Below, in pieces: positions 47,456 to 56,210 of a stretch of 64,000 nucleotides of DNA. Under the pieces are notes generated by a model, which saw nothing but the letters and a program-made list of their open reading frames with translations, was not told where the DNA came from and did no database searches. This DNA comes from Pseudoduganella violacea (GTDB taxonomy: Bacteria > Pseudomonadota > Gammaproteobacteria > Burkholderiales > Burkholderiaceae_D), in the NCBI RefSeq assembly GCF_014191875.1, contig NZ_JACHXD010000001.1, positions 496,001 through 560,000 of the forward strand, written 5' to 3'. How positions within the stretch are numbered: position 1 is the first letter of the stretch; every line of letters begins with the position of its first letter. The translations under genes and the position numbers were made by a program.

Positions 47456-49021
47456 ATGTTGGATGCCAATCTCAAAACCCAGTTGAAAGCCTATTTGGAA
47501 AAGGTGGTGCAGCCGATTGAGATCGTTGCATCGCTCGACGGTTCCGCCAAATCGCAGGAATTGCAAGGTCTGCTGCAGGACATCGAATCCCTGAGCGACA
47601 AGATTACCGTGGTCGAGCGTCCGGAAGCGCATAGCCGCAAGCCCGCGTTCTCGATCAACCGCCCTGGCAGCGATATCGGCGTGACCTTCGCCGGCATCCC
47701 CATGGGCCATGAATTCACCTCCCTGGTGCTGGCCCTGCTGCAAGTGGGCGGCCACACCATCAAGCTGGACGAGGCCGTGATCGAACAGATCCGCAACCTC
47801 GACGGCGACTACAACTTCGAGACGTATATCTCGCTGAGCTGCCATAACTGCCCGGAAGTGGTGCAGGCGCTCAACACCATGTCGGTGATCAATCCGCGCA
47901 TCAAGGTGACCACGGTCGACGGCGGCGTCTTCCCGCAGGAAGTGGAAGCGCGCCAGATCATGGCCGTGCCGATGATGTTCCTGAACGGCGAGCACTTCGG
48001 CCAGGGCCGCAGCAGCGTGGAAGAGATCCTGTCCAAGCTCGACACCGGCGCCGGCGAACGCCAGGCCGCTGAGCTGAACAAGAAAGACGTGTTTGACGTG
48101 CTGATCGTCGGCGGCGGTCCGGCCGGCGCGGCCGCGGCGATCTACGCCGCCCGCAAAGGCATCAAGACCGGCGTCGTGGCCGACCGCTTCGGCGGCCAGG
48201 TGCTGGACACCCTCGCCATCGAAAACTTCGTCTCGGTGAAGGAAACCGACGGCCCGAAATTCGCCGTGGCCCTGGAACAGCACGTCAAGGATTACGAAGT
48301 CGACATCATGAATACCCAGCGCGCCGTGAAACTGGTGCCGGGCAAGGTCAGCGAAATCCACACCGCCAGCGGCGCGGTGCTGAAAGGCAAATCGGTGATC
48401 ATTTCGACCGGCGCGCGCTGGCGCGAAATCAATGTGCCGGGCGAGAAGGAATACCGCAACCATGGCGTGGCCTACTGCCCGCACTGCGACGGCCCCCTGT
48501 TCAAGGGCAAGCGCGTGGCCGTGATCGGCGGCGGCAACTCCGGCGTGGAAGCGGCGATCGACCTGGCTGGCCTGGTCGAGCATGTGACGCTGATCGAATT
48601 CGGCGCCGAACTGCGCGCCGACGCCGTACTGCAACGCAAGCTGCACTCGCTGAAAAACGTCAAGGTGATCGTCTCGGCGCAAACCACCGAGATCCACGGC
48701 GATGGTAAAAAGGTCAACGCCCTGAGCTACACCGACCGCAATAGCGGCGAGTCGCGCAAGGTCGAGCTGGAAGGCGTGTTCGTGCAGATCGGCCTGGTGC
48801 CGAATACCGAATGGCTGAAAGGCGCGATCGAGTTGTCGCGCCATGGCGAAATCGTGGTCGACGCCCGTGGCCAGACCTCGGTGCCTGGCGTCTTCGCCGC
48901 CGGCGACGTCACCACCGTGCCCTACAAGCAGATCGTCATTGCCGTCGGCGAAGGCGCCAAAGCCTCCCTGGCTGCCTTCGACCACCTGATCCGCAGCAGC
49001 GACGACGTCATCGCCGCCTAA
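47456..49021 (+). CDS. ahpF: AhpF, alkyl hydroperoxide reductase flavoprotein
   Basis: A 521-residue NADH-dependent reductase that recycles AhpC. The N-terminal double-thioredoxin-like domain carries CHNC (SLSCHNCPE near residue 128). FAD-binding [18 protein letters not shown] lies near 217, the second disulfide CPHCDG near 345, the NAD-binding [13 protein letters not shown] near 357, and the final [17 protein letters not shown] segment near 480. Length and order match the family. Two palindromes follow the stop. Confidence 0.96.
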   Translation: MLDANLKTQLKAYLEKVVQPIEIVASLDGSAKSQELQGLLQDIESLSDKITVVERPEAHSRKPAFSINRPGSDIGVTFAGIPMGHEFTSLVLALLQVGGHTIKLDEAVIEQIRNLDGDYNFETYISLSCHNCPEVVQALNTMSVINPRIKVTTVDGGVFPQEVEARQIMAVPMMFLNGEHFGQGRSSVEEILSKLDTGAGERQAAELNKKDVFDVLIVGGGPAGAAAAIYAARKGIKTGVVADRFGGQVLDTLAIENFVSVKETDGPKFAVALEQHVKDYEVDIMNTQRAVKLVPGKVSEIHTASGAVLKGKSVIISTGARWREINVPGEKEYRNHGVAYCPHCDGPLFKGKRVAVIGGGNSGVEAAIDLAGLVEHVTLIEFGAELRADAVLQRKLHSLKNVKVIVSAQTTEIHGDGKKVNALSYTDRNSGESRKVELEGVFVQIGLVPNTEWLKGAIELSRHGEIVVDARGQTSVPGVFAAGDVTTVPYKQIVIAVGEGAKASLAAFDHLIRSSDDVIAA

Positions 49022-49051
49022 GCCCAGCGGCGCCTTTGCGCCAAATCAAAC

Positions 49052-49147
49052 AATGTCCCACCCTGGTGTCAGGCACCAGAGTGGGACATTTTTTGTTTTA
49101 GATCAAAGAATGTCCGACCTTGGTGCCTGACACCAGGGTGGGACATT
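49052..49147. repeat. Two tandem TGGTGCC-type palindromes after ahpF
   Basis: Two 39-bp hairpins (49052-49090 and 49109-49147) have arms AATGTCC...TGGTG and CACCA...GGACATT around 5-bp loops. The connector TTTTTTG-TTTTAGATCAA lies between them, and a GATCAAAG element follows each. They begin 31 bp after the ahpF stop; the T-run suits a terminator. The same unit occurs twice at 54707-54818. Confidence 0.88.
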
Positions 49148-49279
49148 TTTTGCGCTGGATCAAAGGGAGCTTCGAGGTGGGGGCGAAGTGCGGGTCGAGC
49201 ATTGCGCTTTCGGTGAGCCGGGGGAGTTGGGGCGTGTCGCCGTCGCAAGCAATGCCGTGAGGAAAACGGCGGCGGAAAT

Positions 49280-49309
49280 GAAAGAAGCCCGGCGAACCGG
49301 GCTTCTTTC
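49280..49309 (-). terminator. Terminator of the tRNA transcript
   Basis: A perfect 13-bp stem (GAAAGAAGCCCGG/CCGGGCTTCTTTC) with a 4-base loop lies 8 bp downstream of the tRNA-Asp 3' end on the minus strand and is followed by a T-rich stretch. Confidence 0.85.
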
Positions 49310-49316
49310 GGAATAT

Positions 49317-49393
49317 TGGCGGAGCGGACGGGGCTCGAACCCGCGACCCCCGGCGTGACAGGCCGGTATTCTAACCAACTGAACTACCGCTCC
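49317..49393 (-). tRNA. tRNA-Asp (anticodon GTC)
   Basis: The minus strand reads GGAGCGGTAGTTCAGTTGG..., with an anticodon loop CTGTCAC, a GTTCGAGCC T-arm and an acceptor stem GGAGCGG/CCGCTCC, then G and an encoded CCA. It is a complete 77-base cloverleaf. Confidence 0.97.
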
Positions 49394-49417
49394 AATTCTT
49401 CATGTCCATTTCGTTGC

Positions 49418-49493
49418 TGGTGGGCGCTGAGAGGCTCGAACTCCCGACCTAATCCTTGTAAGGGATCCGCTCTACCAACTGAGCTAAGCGCCC
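49418..49493 (-). tRNA. tRNA-Val (anticodon TAC)
   Basis: The minus strand reads GGGCGCTTAGCTCAGTTGG..., with an anticodon loop CTTACAA, a T-arm GTTCGAGCC and an acceptor stem GGGCGCT/AGCGCCC, then A and an encoded CCA. It precedes tRNA-Asp by 24 bases and both are likely one transcript ending at 49280. Confidence 0.97.
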
Positions 49494-49634
49494 TTCATCC
49501 TGCTTCGAAACTTTCAAACGTTTGTCACAACGTTCAGAAGAGGCCGTATTGTAATGCGGCGTTTCGCAGTTCCGCAAGGGTTTTCTCAAAAATATTTCAA
49601 TTTCTTTGAAAACCCTGTTTTGCGGTTTGCGCGC

Positions 49635-51764
49635 TTACTCGGCGATGCCCCACAGCGACAGCATCCAGGCGCGCTGGAAAGCCTGCTCGTGCAGCGCGTC
49701 GTAGCGGCCCGAGGCGCCGCCGTGGCCGGCGCCCATATTCACCTTCAGCAGCAGCGGCTGCTTGTCGGTCTTATGGGCGCGCAGCTTGGCCACGTACTTG
49801 GCCGGTTCCCAGTACATCACCTGGCTGTCGTTCAAGCCGGTCGTCACCAGCATGGCCGGGTAGGCTTTGCGCTCGATATTGTCGTAAGGCGAGTAGCTGC
49901 GCATATAGTCGTAGGCCGCCTTCTCGTTCGGATTGCCCCATTCCAGGTACTCGCCTGTGGTCAGCGGCAGCGACGCATCCATCATGGTGTTCATCACGTC
50001 GACGAAGGGCACGGCCGCGTGCACGCCGCGGAACAGCTCGGGACGCATATTGGTCACCGCGCCCATCAGCAGGCCGCCGGCGCTGCCGCCTTCGGCGATC
50101 AGGCGCTCCGGGCTGGTCCATTTTTCCTTGACCAGGTAGTCGGCCACGTCGATGAAGTCGGTGAAGGTGTTTTTCTTCTTCATCAGCATGCCGTCGTCGT
50201 GCCAGGCTTCGCCCAGCTCGTTGCCGCCGCGGATATAGGCCATCACGTACACGGCGCCGCGGTCGATCAGGCTCAGGTTGCGCGCCGAGAAGGTGGCGTT
50301 CATGCCCATGCCATAGGAACCGTAGGCGTACAGCAGCAACGGCGCCTTGCCGTCGCGCGCCACGCCTTTTTTCGCCAGGGTCCACAGCGGCACCTGTACG
50401 CCGTCGCGCGCCGAGGCCCACAGCATGCGCGTTTCGTATTGGCCGGCGTCATAGCCGGGCACGGTCTTGCGCCAGATTTCGCGGCGCTGGCCGCTGGCCA
50501 TATCGACGCCCAGCACGGTGGGCGGCGCCACCGGCGATTCATAGCTCAGCACCAGCTCGCGCGCGTCGAAGTCGGCCGGCACGCTGCCTGGACTGGAGCC
50601 TGGGGTGCGGGTGGCGTAGACCTCGTCCGGGAACTGCACGGTTTTCCAGCCGCGCGTAGCGAAGTCGTAGATGCGGGTGCGCGGCAGGGCGCGGCTCTTT
50701 TCGTGCACCGCGAGGAAGCCTTGGTACAGGCCAAAGCCTTGCAGCAGCACGTCCTTGTCGTGCGCCACCACCTCGGTCCAGTGCTGCGGCTGCGGCGTCG
50801 CCAGCGGTGCGCTGACGATGCGGAAGTTCTTGGCATCCTTATTCGTCATCAGGTAGACCTGGCCGTCGCGGGTATCGGCAAAGTAGCGGTGGCCTTTTTC
50901 GCGCGGCAGCAGCACCTTGAACTCGCCCTTGGGCTGGTCGGCCGGCAGCAGGCGCGTTTCATTGGTGTCCGTGCTTTGCGCGCTGAGCTGCAGGAACTTG
51001 CCGTCCGAGCTGGTATCGACGCCGATATTGAACAGCTCGTCGACTTCATGGTAAAGCTGAGTGGGCTTGCCGCCCAGCGGCAGGCGGAACAGGCGGTCGG
51101 AACGCTTGGTGGTGGCGTCTTCCTGCACCACGAACAGGGTCTTGTTGTCGCTGGCCCAGGCCAGCGCGGTGATGCGCGGCATGGTGGTGCTGAGCACTTT
51201 GCCGGTTTTCAGATCCTTGACGTGCAGCTGGTATTGGCGGAAACCGGTGGTGTCGGTGGTGTAAGCGAGCAGGCGCGAGTCGGGGCTGACGGCAAAGCCT
51301 TCGACCGCGAAGAATTTCTTGCCCTTGGCCAGCTTGTTGCGGTCGAGCAGAAGCTCTTCGGGTGCCTTGGGGTCGTAGGCATCGTTGGCGCCGGCGCGGC
51401 GGCGGTAGTTGGAGCCGTATTGCTGGCCCGCCTCGATGCGCGTGTAATAGTAATAGCCCTTGCTGCGCAGCGGCGCGCCTTGTTCGGCTTCCAGCATGCG
51501 GCCCTTCATCTCGCCGAAGACCTTGTCGGCCAGCGGCTTGATCTTGGCGGTCATCGCCTCGGTATAGGCATTTTCCGCTTTCAGATAGTCGATGACGGCG
51601 GGCGTGCTTTTTTCGCGCAACCAATAATAATCGTCCGTCACGACTTCGCCGTGGCGGGTTTCCTGCCAGGCGCGCTTGGCGGCGACCGGCGCCTCGAGCG
51701 CCAGGGCCGGTGCTGCCATAATGGCCAAGGCGGAGGCCAGGGCGCTTGCTTTGACTATCTTCAC
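49635..51764 (-). CDS. Exported oligopeptidase B-like S9 peptidase
   Basis: A 709-residue S9A serine peptidase of the PtrB type, which cuts after basic residues in short peptides. It has a beta-propeller N-terminal half and a hydrolase half with Ser in GGSAGG near residue 560, Asp in GLNDSQV near 645 and His in GAGHGG near 678. AYGSYGMGM and AYIRGGNELG are family marks. A signal peptide (ASALASALAIMAAPALA) suggests periplasmic location, unusual beside the cytoplasmic E. coli enzyme. It diverges from the MFS gene with a 64-bp gap. Confidence 0.9.
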   Translation of the reverse strand: MKIVKASALASALAIMAAPALALEAPVAAKRAWQETRHGEVVTDDYYWLREKSTPAVIDYLKAENAYTEAMTAKIKPLADKVFGEMKGRMLEAEQGAPLRSKGYYYYTRIEAGQQYGSNYRRRAGANDAYDPKAPEELLLDRNKLAKGKKFFAVEGFAVSPDSRLLAYTTDTTGFRQYQLHVKDLKTGKVLSTTMPRITALAWASDNKTLFVVQEDATTKRSDRLFRLPLGGKPTQLYHEVDELFNIGVDTSSDGKFLQLSAQSTDTNETRLLPADQPKGEFKVLLPREKGHRYFADTRDGQVYLMTNKDAKNFRIVSAPLATPQPQHWTEVVAHDKDVLLQGFGLYQGFLAVHEKSRALPRTRIYDFATRGWKTVQFPDEVYATRTPGSSPGSVPADFDARELVLSYESPVAPPTVLGVDMASGQRREIWRKTVPGYDAGQYETRMLWASARDGVQVPLWTLAKKGVARDGKAPLLLYAYGSYGMGMNATFSARNLSLIDRGAVYVMAYIRGGNELGEAWHDDGMLMKKKNTFTDFIDVADYLVKEKWTSPERLIAEGGSAGGLLMGAVTNMRPELFRGVHAAVPFVDVMNTMMDASLPLTTGEYLEWGNPNEKAAYDYMRSYSPYDNIERKAYPAMLVTTGLNDSQVMYWEPAKYVAKLRAHKTDKQPLLLKVNMGAGHGGASGRYDALHEQAFQRAWMLSLWGIAE

Positions 51765-51828
51765 TACGACTCCCTTGGGTTATTTTTTGTGCAATGATGA
51801 TACATTGAAAAATCAGAAAGTGATACAG

Positions 51829-53121
51829 ATGGGAAACTACTCGGGGGAGGCATCGCAGGACGAGGCGCTATACGGCCGCATCGGGCGGCGCCTGGTGCCG
51901 TTCCTGTTCCTGTGCTACGTGGTGGCCTATCTCGACCGCGTGAACGTCGGCTTCGCCAAATTGCAGATGCAGGCCGATCTGGCGCTGTCGGATACCGTCT
52001 ATGGCCTGGGCGCGGGCATTTTCTTCCTCGGTTACTTCCTGTTCGAGCTGCCCTCCAATCTGCTGCTGGCCCGCGTCGGCGCGCGGCGCTGGATCGCGCG
52101 CATCATGGTCAGCTGGGGACTGGTGTCGGCCGCCACCATGTTCGCCACCGGGCCGGCCAGCTTTTACCTGCTGCGCTTCCTGCTGGGCGTGGCGGAAGCG
52201 GGCTTCTTCCCCGGCATCATCCTGTATCTGACCTATTGGTATCCCGAACGCCGCCGCGCCCGCATCGTGGCCCTGTTCATGAGCGGGGTGGCGGTGGCCG
52301 GCGTGCTCGGCGGACCGCTGTCGGGCTGGATCATGAAAGCTTTTGCCGGCGCGGGCGGCCTACATGGCTGGCAGTGGTTGTTCCTGCTGGAAGCCTTGCC
52401 AGCCATCGTGCTGGGCCTGTGGACCCTGGTCTATCTGGACGATGGCCCGGCGGCCGCGCGCTGGCTGTCGGCGTCGGACCAAGCCGCCGTGCTGGCCGCG
52501 CTGGCGGCCGACGGCGGCCGGCGCGAGCACATGCCGCTGCTGGCGGTGCTGTCCAGCGCGCGCGTCTGGCTGCTGGCGCTGATCTACTTCCTGTTCGTGA
52601 TGGGCTTGTATGGCGTGAGCTTCTGGCTGCCGCAGCTGATCCGCAATACCGGCGTCAGCGATGTGTTCGAGATCGGCCTGCTGACGGCGATTCCGTATGG
52701 CGTGGCGGCGCTGGCGATGATTGTGGCGGCGCGCCATTCCGACCGCACGGGCGAGCGGCGCTGGCATGCGGCGCTGGCCGCGTTCGCGGGGGCGGCGGGC
52801 TTGCTGGCCTCGGTCCACTACGGCCAGCATACGATGCTGGCGATGGCGGCGCTGAGCCTGGCCACGGCGGGCATCTTGAGCACCTTCCCGATTTTCTGGA
52901 GCCTGCCCACGGCCATGCTGGGCGGCACGGCGGCCGCCGCCGGGATTGCGATGATCAATTCGATCGGCAACCTGGCCGGTTTCCTCAGTCCCTACCTGGT
53001 GGGCGCCATCAAGGACGCCACCGCCAGCACCGCCAACGGCATGCTGATGCTCGCTCTGAGCCTGCTGCTGGGCGGCGTGCTGGTGCTGCTCTCCACCACG
53101 GCGAGCGGAGAGATGCGATGA
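51829..53121 (+). CDS. MFS transporter of the anion:cation symporter type
   Basis: A 430-residue transporter with about 12 hydrophobic segments. It opens YLDRVNVGFAKLQM, the signature of the ACS subfamily that carries tartrate, glucarate or similar sugar acids, and has FELPSNLLLARVGARRW and LLRFLLGVAEAGFFPG. The ATG at 51829 is chosen. The divergent gap holds CAATG-ATGATA-CATTG (51792-51807) and two TGATACA copies that might be operator elements. Its last codons overlap the broken glycerate kinase by ATGA, so the pair probably imported and used a glycerate-type acid. Confidence 0.85.
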   Translation: MGNYSGEASQDEALYGRIGRRLVPFLFLCYVVAYLDRVNVGFAKLQMQADLALSDTVYGLGAGIFFLGYFLFELPSNLLLARVGARRWIARIMVSWGLVSAATMFATGPASFYLLRFLLGVAEAGFFPGIILYLTYWYPERRRARIVALFMSGVAVAGVLGGPLSGWIMKAFAGAGGLHGWQWLFLLEALPAIVLGLWTLVYLDDGPAAARWLSASDQAAVLAALAADGGRREHMPLLAVLSSARVWLLALIYFLFVMGLYGVSFWLPQLIRNTGVSDVFEIGLLTAIPYGVAALAMIVAARHSDRTGERRWHAALAAFAGAAGLLASVHYGQHTMLAMAALSLATAGILSTFPIFWSLPTAMLGGTAAAAGIAMINSIGNLAGFLSPYLVGAIKDATASTANGMLMLALSLLLGGVLVLLSTTASGEMR

Positions 53122-54268
53122 CGCGCGCGCACCACGTGACGGCGGGCGGCGAACGCGCGCTGCTGCGGCAGCTGTTTGAAGCCGCCGTGCAGGCGGTCGA
53201 TCCGCTCCACCTCATCGCGCGCCGACGCTGCGGATCGAAGTGGTGGAAGCGGGCCATCCAGTGCCGGACGATGCGGCCCACGACGCGGCCTTGCGCATGC
53301 TGGCGCTGGTGCGCGGCCTGACAGCGGACGATCTGGTGCTATGCCTGATGTCGGGCGGCGGCTCGGCCCTGCTGTCGCTGCCCGCGCCCGGCCTGAGCGT
53401 GCAGGAAAAGCGCGCGGTGCATCGCGCCCTGCTGCAATGCGGCGCCCCCATCGACGAGATGAATTGCGTGCGCAAGCACCTGTCGGCCATCAAGGGCGGG
53501 CGGCTGGCGCTGGCCTGCGCGCCGGCACGCGTCTTCACCCTGGTGCTGTCCGACGTGCCGGGCGACGACCCCGCCGTGGTGGCGTCCGGTCCCACGTTGG
53601 CCGACGCCAGCACGGCGGCCGATGCGCTGCGCATCCTGCAAAAATACGCGATCCCGATAGCGCCCGCCGTGCAAGCCCTGCTGAATGACCCGGCCCAGGA
53701 AACGCCCAAGCCCGGCGACGCGCGCCTGGCCGGCCATGGCGCCGTGGTCATTGCCACCGCCCAGCAAGCGCTGGAAGCGGCGGCGCAGGCGGCGCGCGCG
53801 GCAGGCTACGCGCCGCTCATCCTCAGCAACAGCATGGAAGGCGAGGCGCGCGAGGTCGCCATCGTCCACGCCAGCTTGGCGCGCCAGGCGAGGCTGCACG
53901 GCCAGCCGCTGGCGCCGCCCTGCGTGATTCTGTCCGGCGGCGAAACCAGTGTCACGGTGCGCGGCCAAGGTCGGGGAGGGCGCAATGCCGAATTCCTGCT
54001 GGCGCTGGCCATCGCGCTGAAAGATCTGCCCGGCGTGCACGCCATCGCCTGCGACACGGACGGCATCGACGGCACCGAAGACAATGCCGGCGCCCTGCTC
54101 GCGCCCGACACCCTGGCGCGCGCCGCCGCCCTCGGCCTCGATCCCGCCGCCCTGCTGGCCGACAATGACGGCTACAGCTTCTTCGCCGCGCTGGGCGACC
54201 TGCTGCTGACCGGACCCACCCGCACCAACGTCAACGACTTCCGCGCCATCCTGGTCAACGCGTCATGA
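53118..54268 (+). pseudogene. Glycerate 2-kinase (TtuD/GckA) with internal deletion and frameshift
   Basis: The ATG overlaps the transporter stop and begins a TtuD-like N-terminus (RALLRQLFEAAVQAVDPLHLI). The family then continues with a glycine-rich region and a VTRYGHG stretch, but here the sequence jumps near 53215 to another frame, which resumes with LRIEVVEAGHPVPDD and stays intact to 54268 (SGGGSALL, GGETSVTV-RGQGRGGRNAE). The 1151-bp length is not a multiple of three, and about 40-60 codons with part of the nucleotide-binding region are missing. A product from a GTG at 53240 would lack the N-terminal domain. The gene is probably inactive unless the assembly is wrong here. Confidence 0.8.
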
Positions 54269-54696
54269 GCAATTGTCTGAGCATCGCCAAATCGAAAAAC
54301 GAGGACGTGCTGCTGACGGTTAGCCTGGAGCTCGACGGTCAGCGGCACGAGGTGACGCTGTGGGGCGATGACGACACCCTGCCGTGTTTCGCCCACACCC
54401 TGGGCAAAATCGTGCACCAGGGCGCGGCGTTGGCCTTGCAGCTCGGCCACTTCGGCCCCGGCTTTGCCGGCGACGCCGTGAACCTGCGTTTCAGCCACGC
54501 CGCGCCGCAGCAGCTAGGCATCGACGCCACATTGCTGGCCGAAGAAGACAAGGGCCGGATGCCGCCCCGGCAGTTCAATATCCGCTGCGAAGCGCATGCC
54601 GCCGCCGCCTTCCTGCAAGCCCTGACCCAGCTCGACGGCGAAGCCCGCGGCCAGGCACAGCTCAGCCTGCTGCCCCCAAACCAAGCCCCCCTTTGA
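54265..54696 (+). CDS. Hypothetical protein after glycerate kinase
   Basis: A 143-residue soluble protein I do not recognise (NCLSIAKSKNEDVLLTVSLELDG start, VTLWGDDDTLPCFAHTLGKIV middle, FNIRCEAHAAAAFLQALTQL end). It overlaps the glycerate kinase stop by ATGA, so it belongs to the same operon. Codon use matches neighbours. Two palindromes follow its stop. Confidence 0.6.
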   Translation: MSNCLSIAKSKNEDVLLTVSLELDGQRHEVTLWGDDDTLPCFAHTLGKIVHQGAALALQLGHFGPGFAGDAVNLRFSHAAPQQLGIDATLLAEEDKGRMPPRQFNIRCEAHAAAAFLQALTQLDGEARGQAQLSLLPPNQAPL

Positions 54697-54706
54697 TCCA
54701 GATCAA

Positions 54707-54818
54707 CAAATGTCCCACCCTGGTGTCAGGCGGGGCCGCCGAGGCACCAAGGTCGGACATTTGCTGATTTAGATCAAGGAATGTCCTGCTCTGGTGCCTG
54801 ACACCAGGGTGGGACATT
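54707..54818. repeat. Two more TGGTGCC-type palindromes, one with a 14-bp insert
   Basis: Hairpin A (54707-54763) has the usual AATGTCCCACCCTGGTGTCAGGC left arm, then 14 extra bases (GGGGCCGCCGAGGC) before the right arm. Hairpin B (54780-54818) is the normal 39-bp form. Each unit begins with GATCAA. The array starts 11 bp after the preceding stop. Confidence 0.85.
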
Positions 54819-54842
54819 TGTTGATGTAGATCAGATGGCGGT

Positions 54843-54861
54843 GATTACCTGGGAGGTAATC
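54843..54861. promoter_or_regulatory. Perfect palindromic operator before the NTF2-like gene
   Basis: GATTACCT-GGG-AGGTAATC has perfect 8-bp arms. It lies 68 bp before the NTF2-like gene and a TTATAC-like -10 (54866-54871) follows it. The XRE regulator encoded at 55353 is the likely ligand. Confidence 0.65.
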
Positions 54862-54928
54862 GCTGTTATACGGCTTTATCCGGAGAATGGCTTCTGTCGA
54901 TTGCGACATTAACCAACCGGAGATCGTC

Positions 54929-55288
54929 ATGAACAAGGCTTTTGAAATCGCTGAGCAATACCTGGCTGTCTGGAATGAGCGCGATGCCGCGGCGCGCCGC
55001 AGCAAAGTGGCGTCCACCTTTACGCTGGATGCGGATTACGTGGATCCGATGATGAAGGGCGCGGGCCACGCCGGCATCGACGCGCTGATCGCGGGCGCGC
55101 AGAGCCATTTTCCCGGCCACCGCTTTGCGCTGTCGGGCACGCCCGATGGCCATAATGACGTGGTGCGCTTTTCCTGGGCGCTGAATGGCCCGGAAGGCCA
55201 GCCGGTGGCGCATGGCACCGATGTCGCCGTGGTCGCCGCCGATGGGCGCTTGAGCCGCGTCACCGGCTTTTTGAATAGCGTGGCGTGA
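54929..55288 (+). CDS. NTF2/SnoaL-like small protein
   Basis: A 119-residue cone-shaped NTF2-fold protein: FEIAEQYLAVWNERDAAARRSKVASTFT at the N-terminus (a signature of the SnoaL-like group), YVDPMMKGAGHAGIDALI and DVVRFSWAL. Members are small hydrolases, isomerases or ligand binders. No catalytic residues can be named. CCGGAGA precedes the chosen ATG; a longer reading from 54887 is rejected. It lies 65 bp before the XRE regulator gene and downstream of a palindrome that may be the regulator's site. Confidence 0.8.
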   Translation: MNKAFEIAEQYLAVWNERDAAARRSKVASTFTLDADYVDPMMKGAGHAGIDALIAGAQSHFPGHRFALSGTPDGHNDVVRFSWALNGPEGQPVAHGTDVAVVAADGRLSRVTGFLNSVA

Positions 55289-55352
55289 GCCGCTGCTTGA
55301 GCCGGGCGCCGATCCGCGCTAGATTGTGCCATCCCATTTGAACGAGGCGAGC

Positions 55353-56210
55353 ATGAATACCGCAGCATCCGGCGTGCCGGACCAGTATTTCAGCGATTTT
55401 CCGGCGTCCCTGCGCTATTGGCGCGGCAAGCGTGGCTATAGCCAGCTGCGCTTGTCCACCGATAGCGGCATCTCGCAGCGCCATATCAGCTTTCTGGAAA
55501 GCGGTCGTTCGCAGCCGAGCCGGGAGCTGATTCTGAAGCTGGGCATGGTGCTGGATATTCCGCTGCGCCAGCGCAATGTGATGCTGCTGGCGGCCGGCTA
55601 TGCGCCAGCCTACCAGGAGCGCAAGCTGTCCGATCCGGAAATGCAGGCGGTGAAGCAGGCGCTGGATTTCATGCTGGCGCAGCAGGCGCCCTATCCGGCA
55701 CTGGTGGTGGACCGCCTGTGGAATCTGGTGATGTGCAACGAGCCGGCCGGCGCCATGGTGCGCTGGCTGCTCGATATGCCGCCGCATGCGCCGATTCCGC
55801 GCGACGGCTCGGTGAATGTGCTGAAGCTGATGCTGGACCCGAACGCGATGCGCCAGCATATCGCCAACTGGGAGGAGGTCTGCGCCGACCAACTGCTGTG
55901 GATTCAGCGCGAGGCGATGGGCGATGGCCCCGGCAGCGAGGCGAGCGCGCTGCTGGCGGAGCTGCTTGCCTATCCCGGCATCGGCATGGCGACGCAGGCG
56001 CCCAATCTGGACCGGCGCGCCTTGCCCTTCTTGCCGGTCATGCTGCGCAAGGATGGCGTGGCGCTGAACCTGTTCACCACCATCACCACGCTCGGCACGC
56101 CGCATGATGTGACGGTGCATGAGCTGCGCCTGGAAGCGTTCTTTCCGGCCGATGAGGCCAGCGCCGCCTGGTTCAAGGCGCGCCATCAGGGTGGAGGACC
56201 AGCCGTGTAA
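55353..56210 (+). CDS. XRE-type regulator with MmyB-like ligand domain
   Basis: A 285-residue transcription regulator. Residues 22-77 are an XRE helix-turn-helix (LRYWRGKRGYSQLRLSTDSGISQRHISFLESGRSQPS overall pattern; recognition helix QRHISFLESG). The rest (FMLAQQAPYPALVVDRLWNLVMCN and onward) matches the MmyB-like ligand-binding domain that often pairs with small-molecule catabolism genes. It probably controls the NTF2-like gene upstream through the palindrome at 54843. It abuts the convergent gene at 56211 with no gap. Confidence 0.85.
   Translation: MNTAASGVPDQYFSDFPASLRYWRGKRGYSQLRLSTDSGISQRHISFLESGRSQPSRELILKLGMVLDIPLRQRNVMLLAAGYAPAYQERKLSDPEMQAVKQALDFMLAQQAPYPALVVDRLWNLVMCNEPAGAMVRWLLDMPPHAPIPRDGSVNVLKLMLDPNAMRQHIANWEEVCADQLLWIQREAMGDGPGSEASALLAELLAYPGIGMATQAPNLDRRALPFLPVMLRKDGVALNLFTTITTLGTPHDVTVHELRLEAFFPADEASAAWFKARHQGGGPAV

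Noticed and set aside
49317..49493. tRNA-linked attachment site
   Set aside because: No integrase or partial tRNA copy was found nearby.
49554..51797. A 747-residue rightward frame over the oligopeptidase B gene
   Set aside because: The leftward frame has an intact catalytic triad and signal peptide. The opposite frame has only Gly/Ala/His-rich shadow composition and would overlap the tRNA transcript's upstream region.
49052..54818. CRISPR array
   Set aside because: Only two hairpin units occur at each site, with no constant-length spacers and no cas genes.
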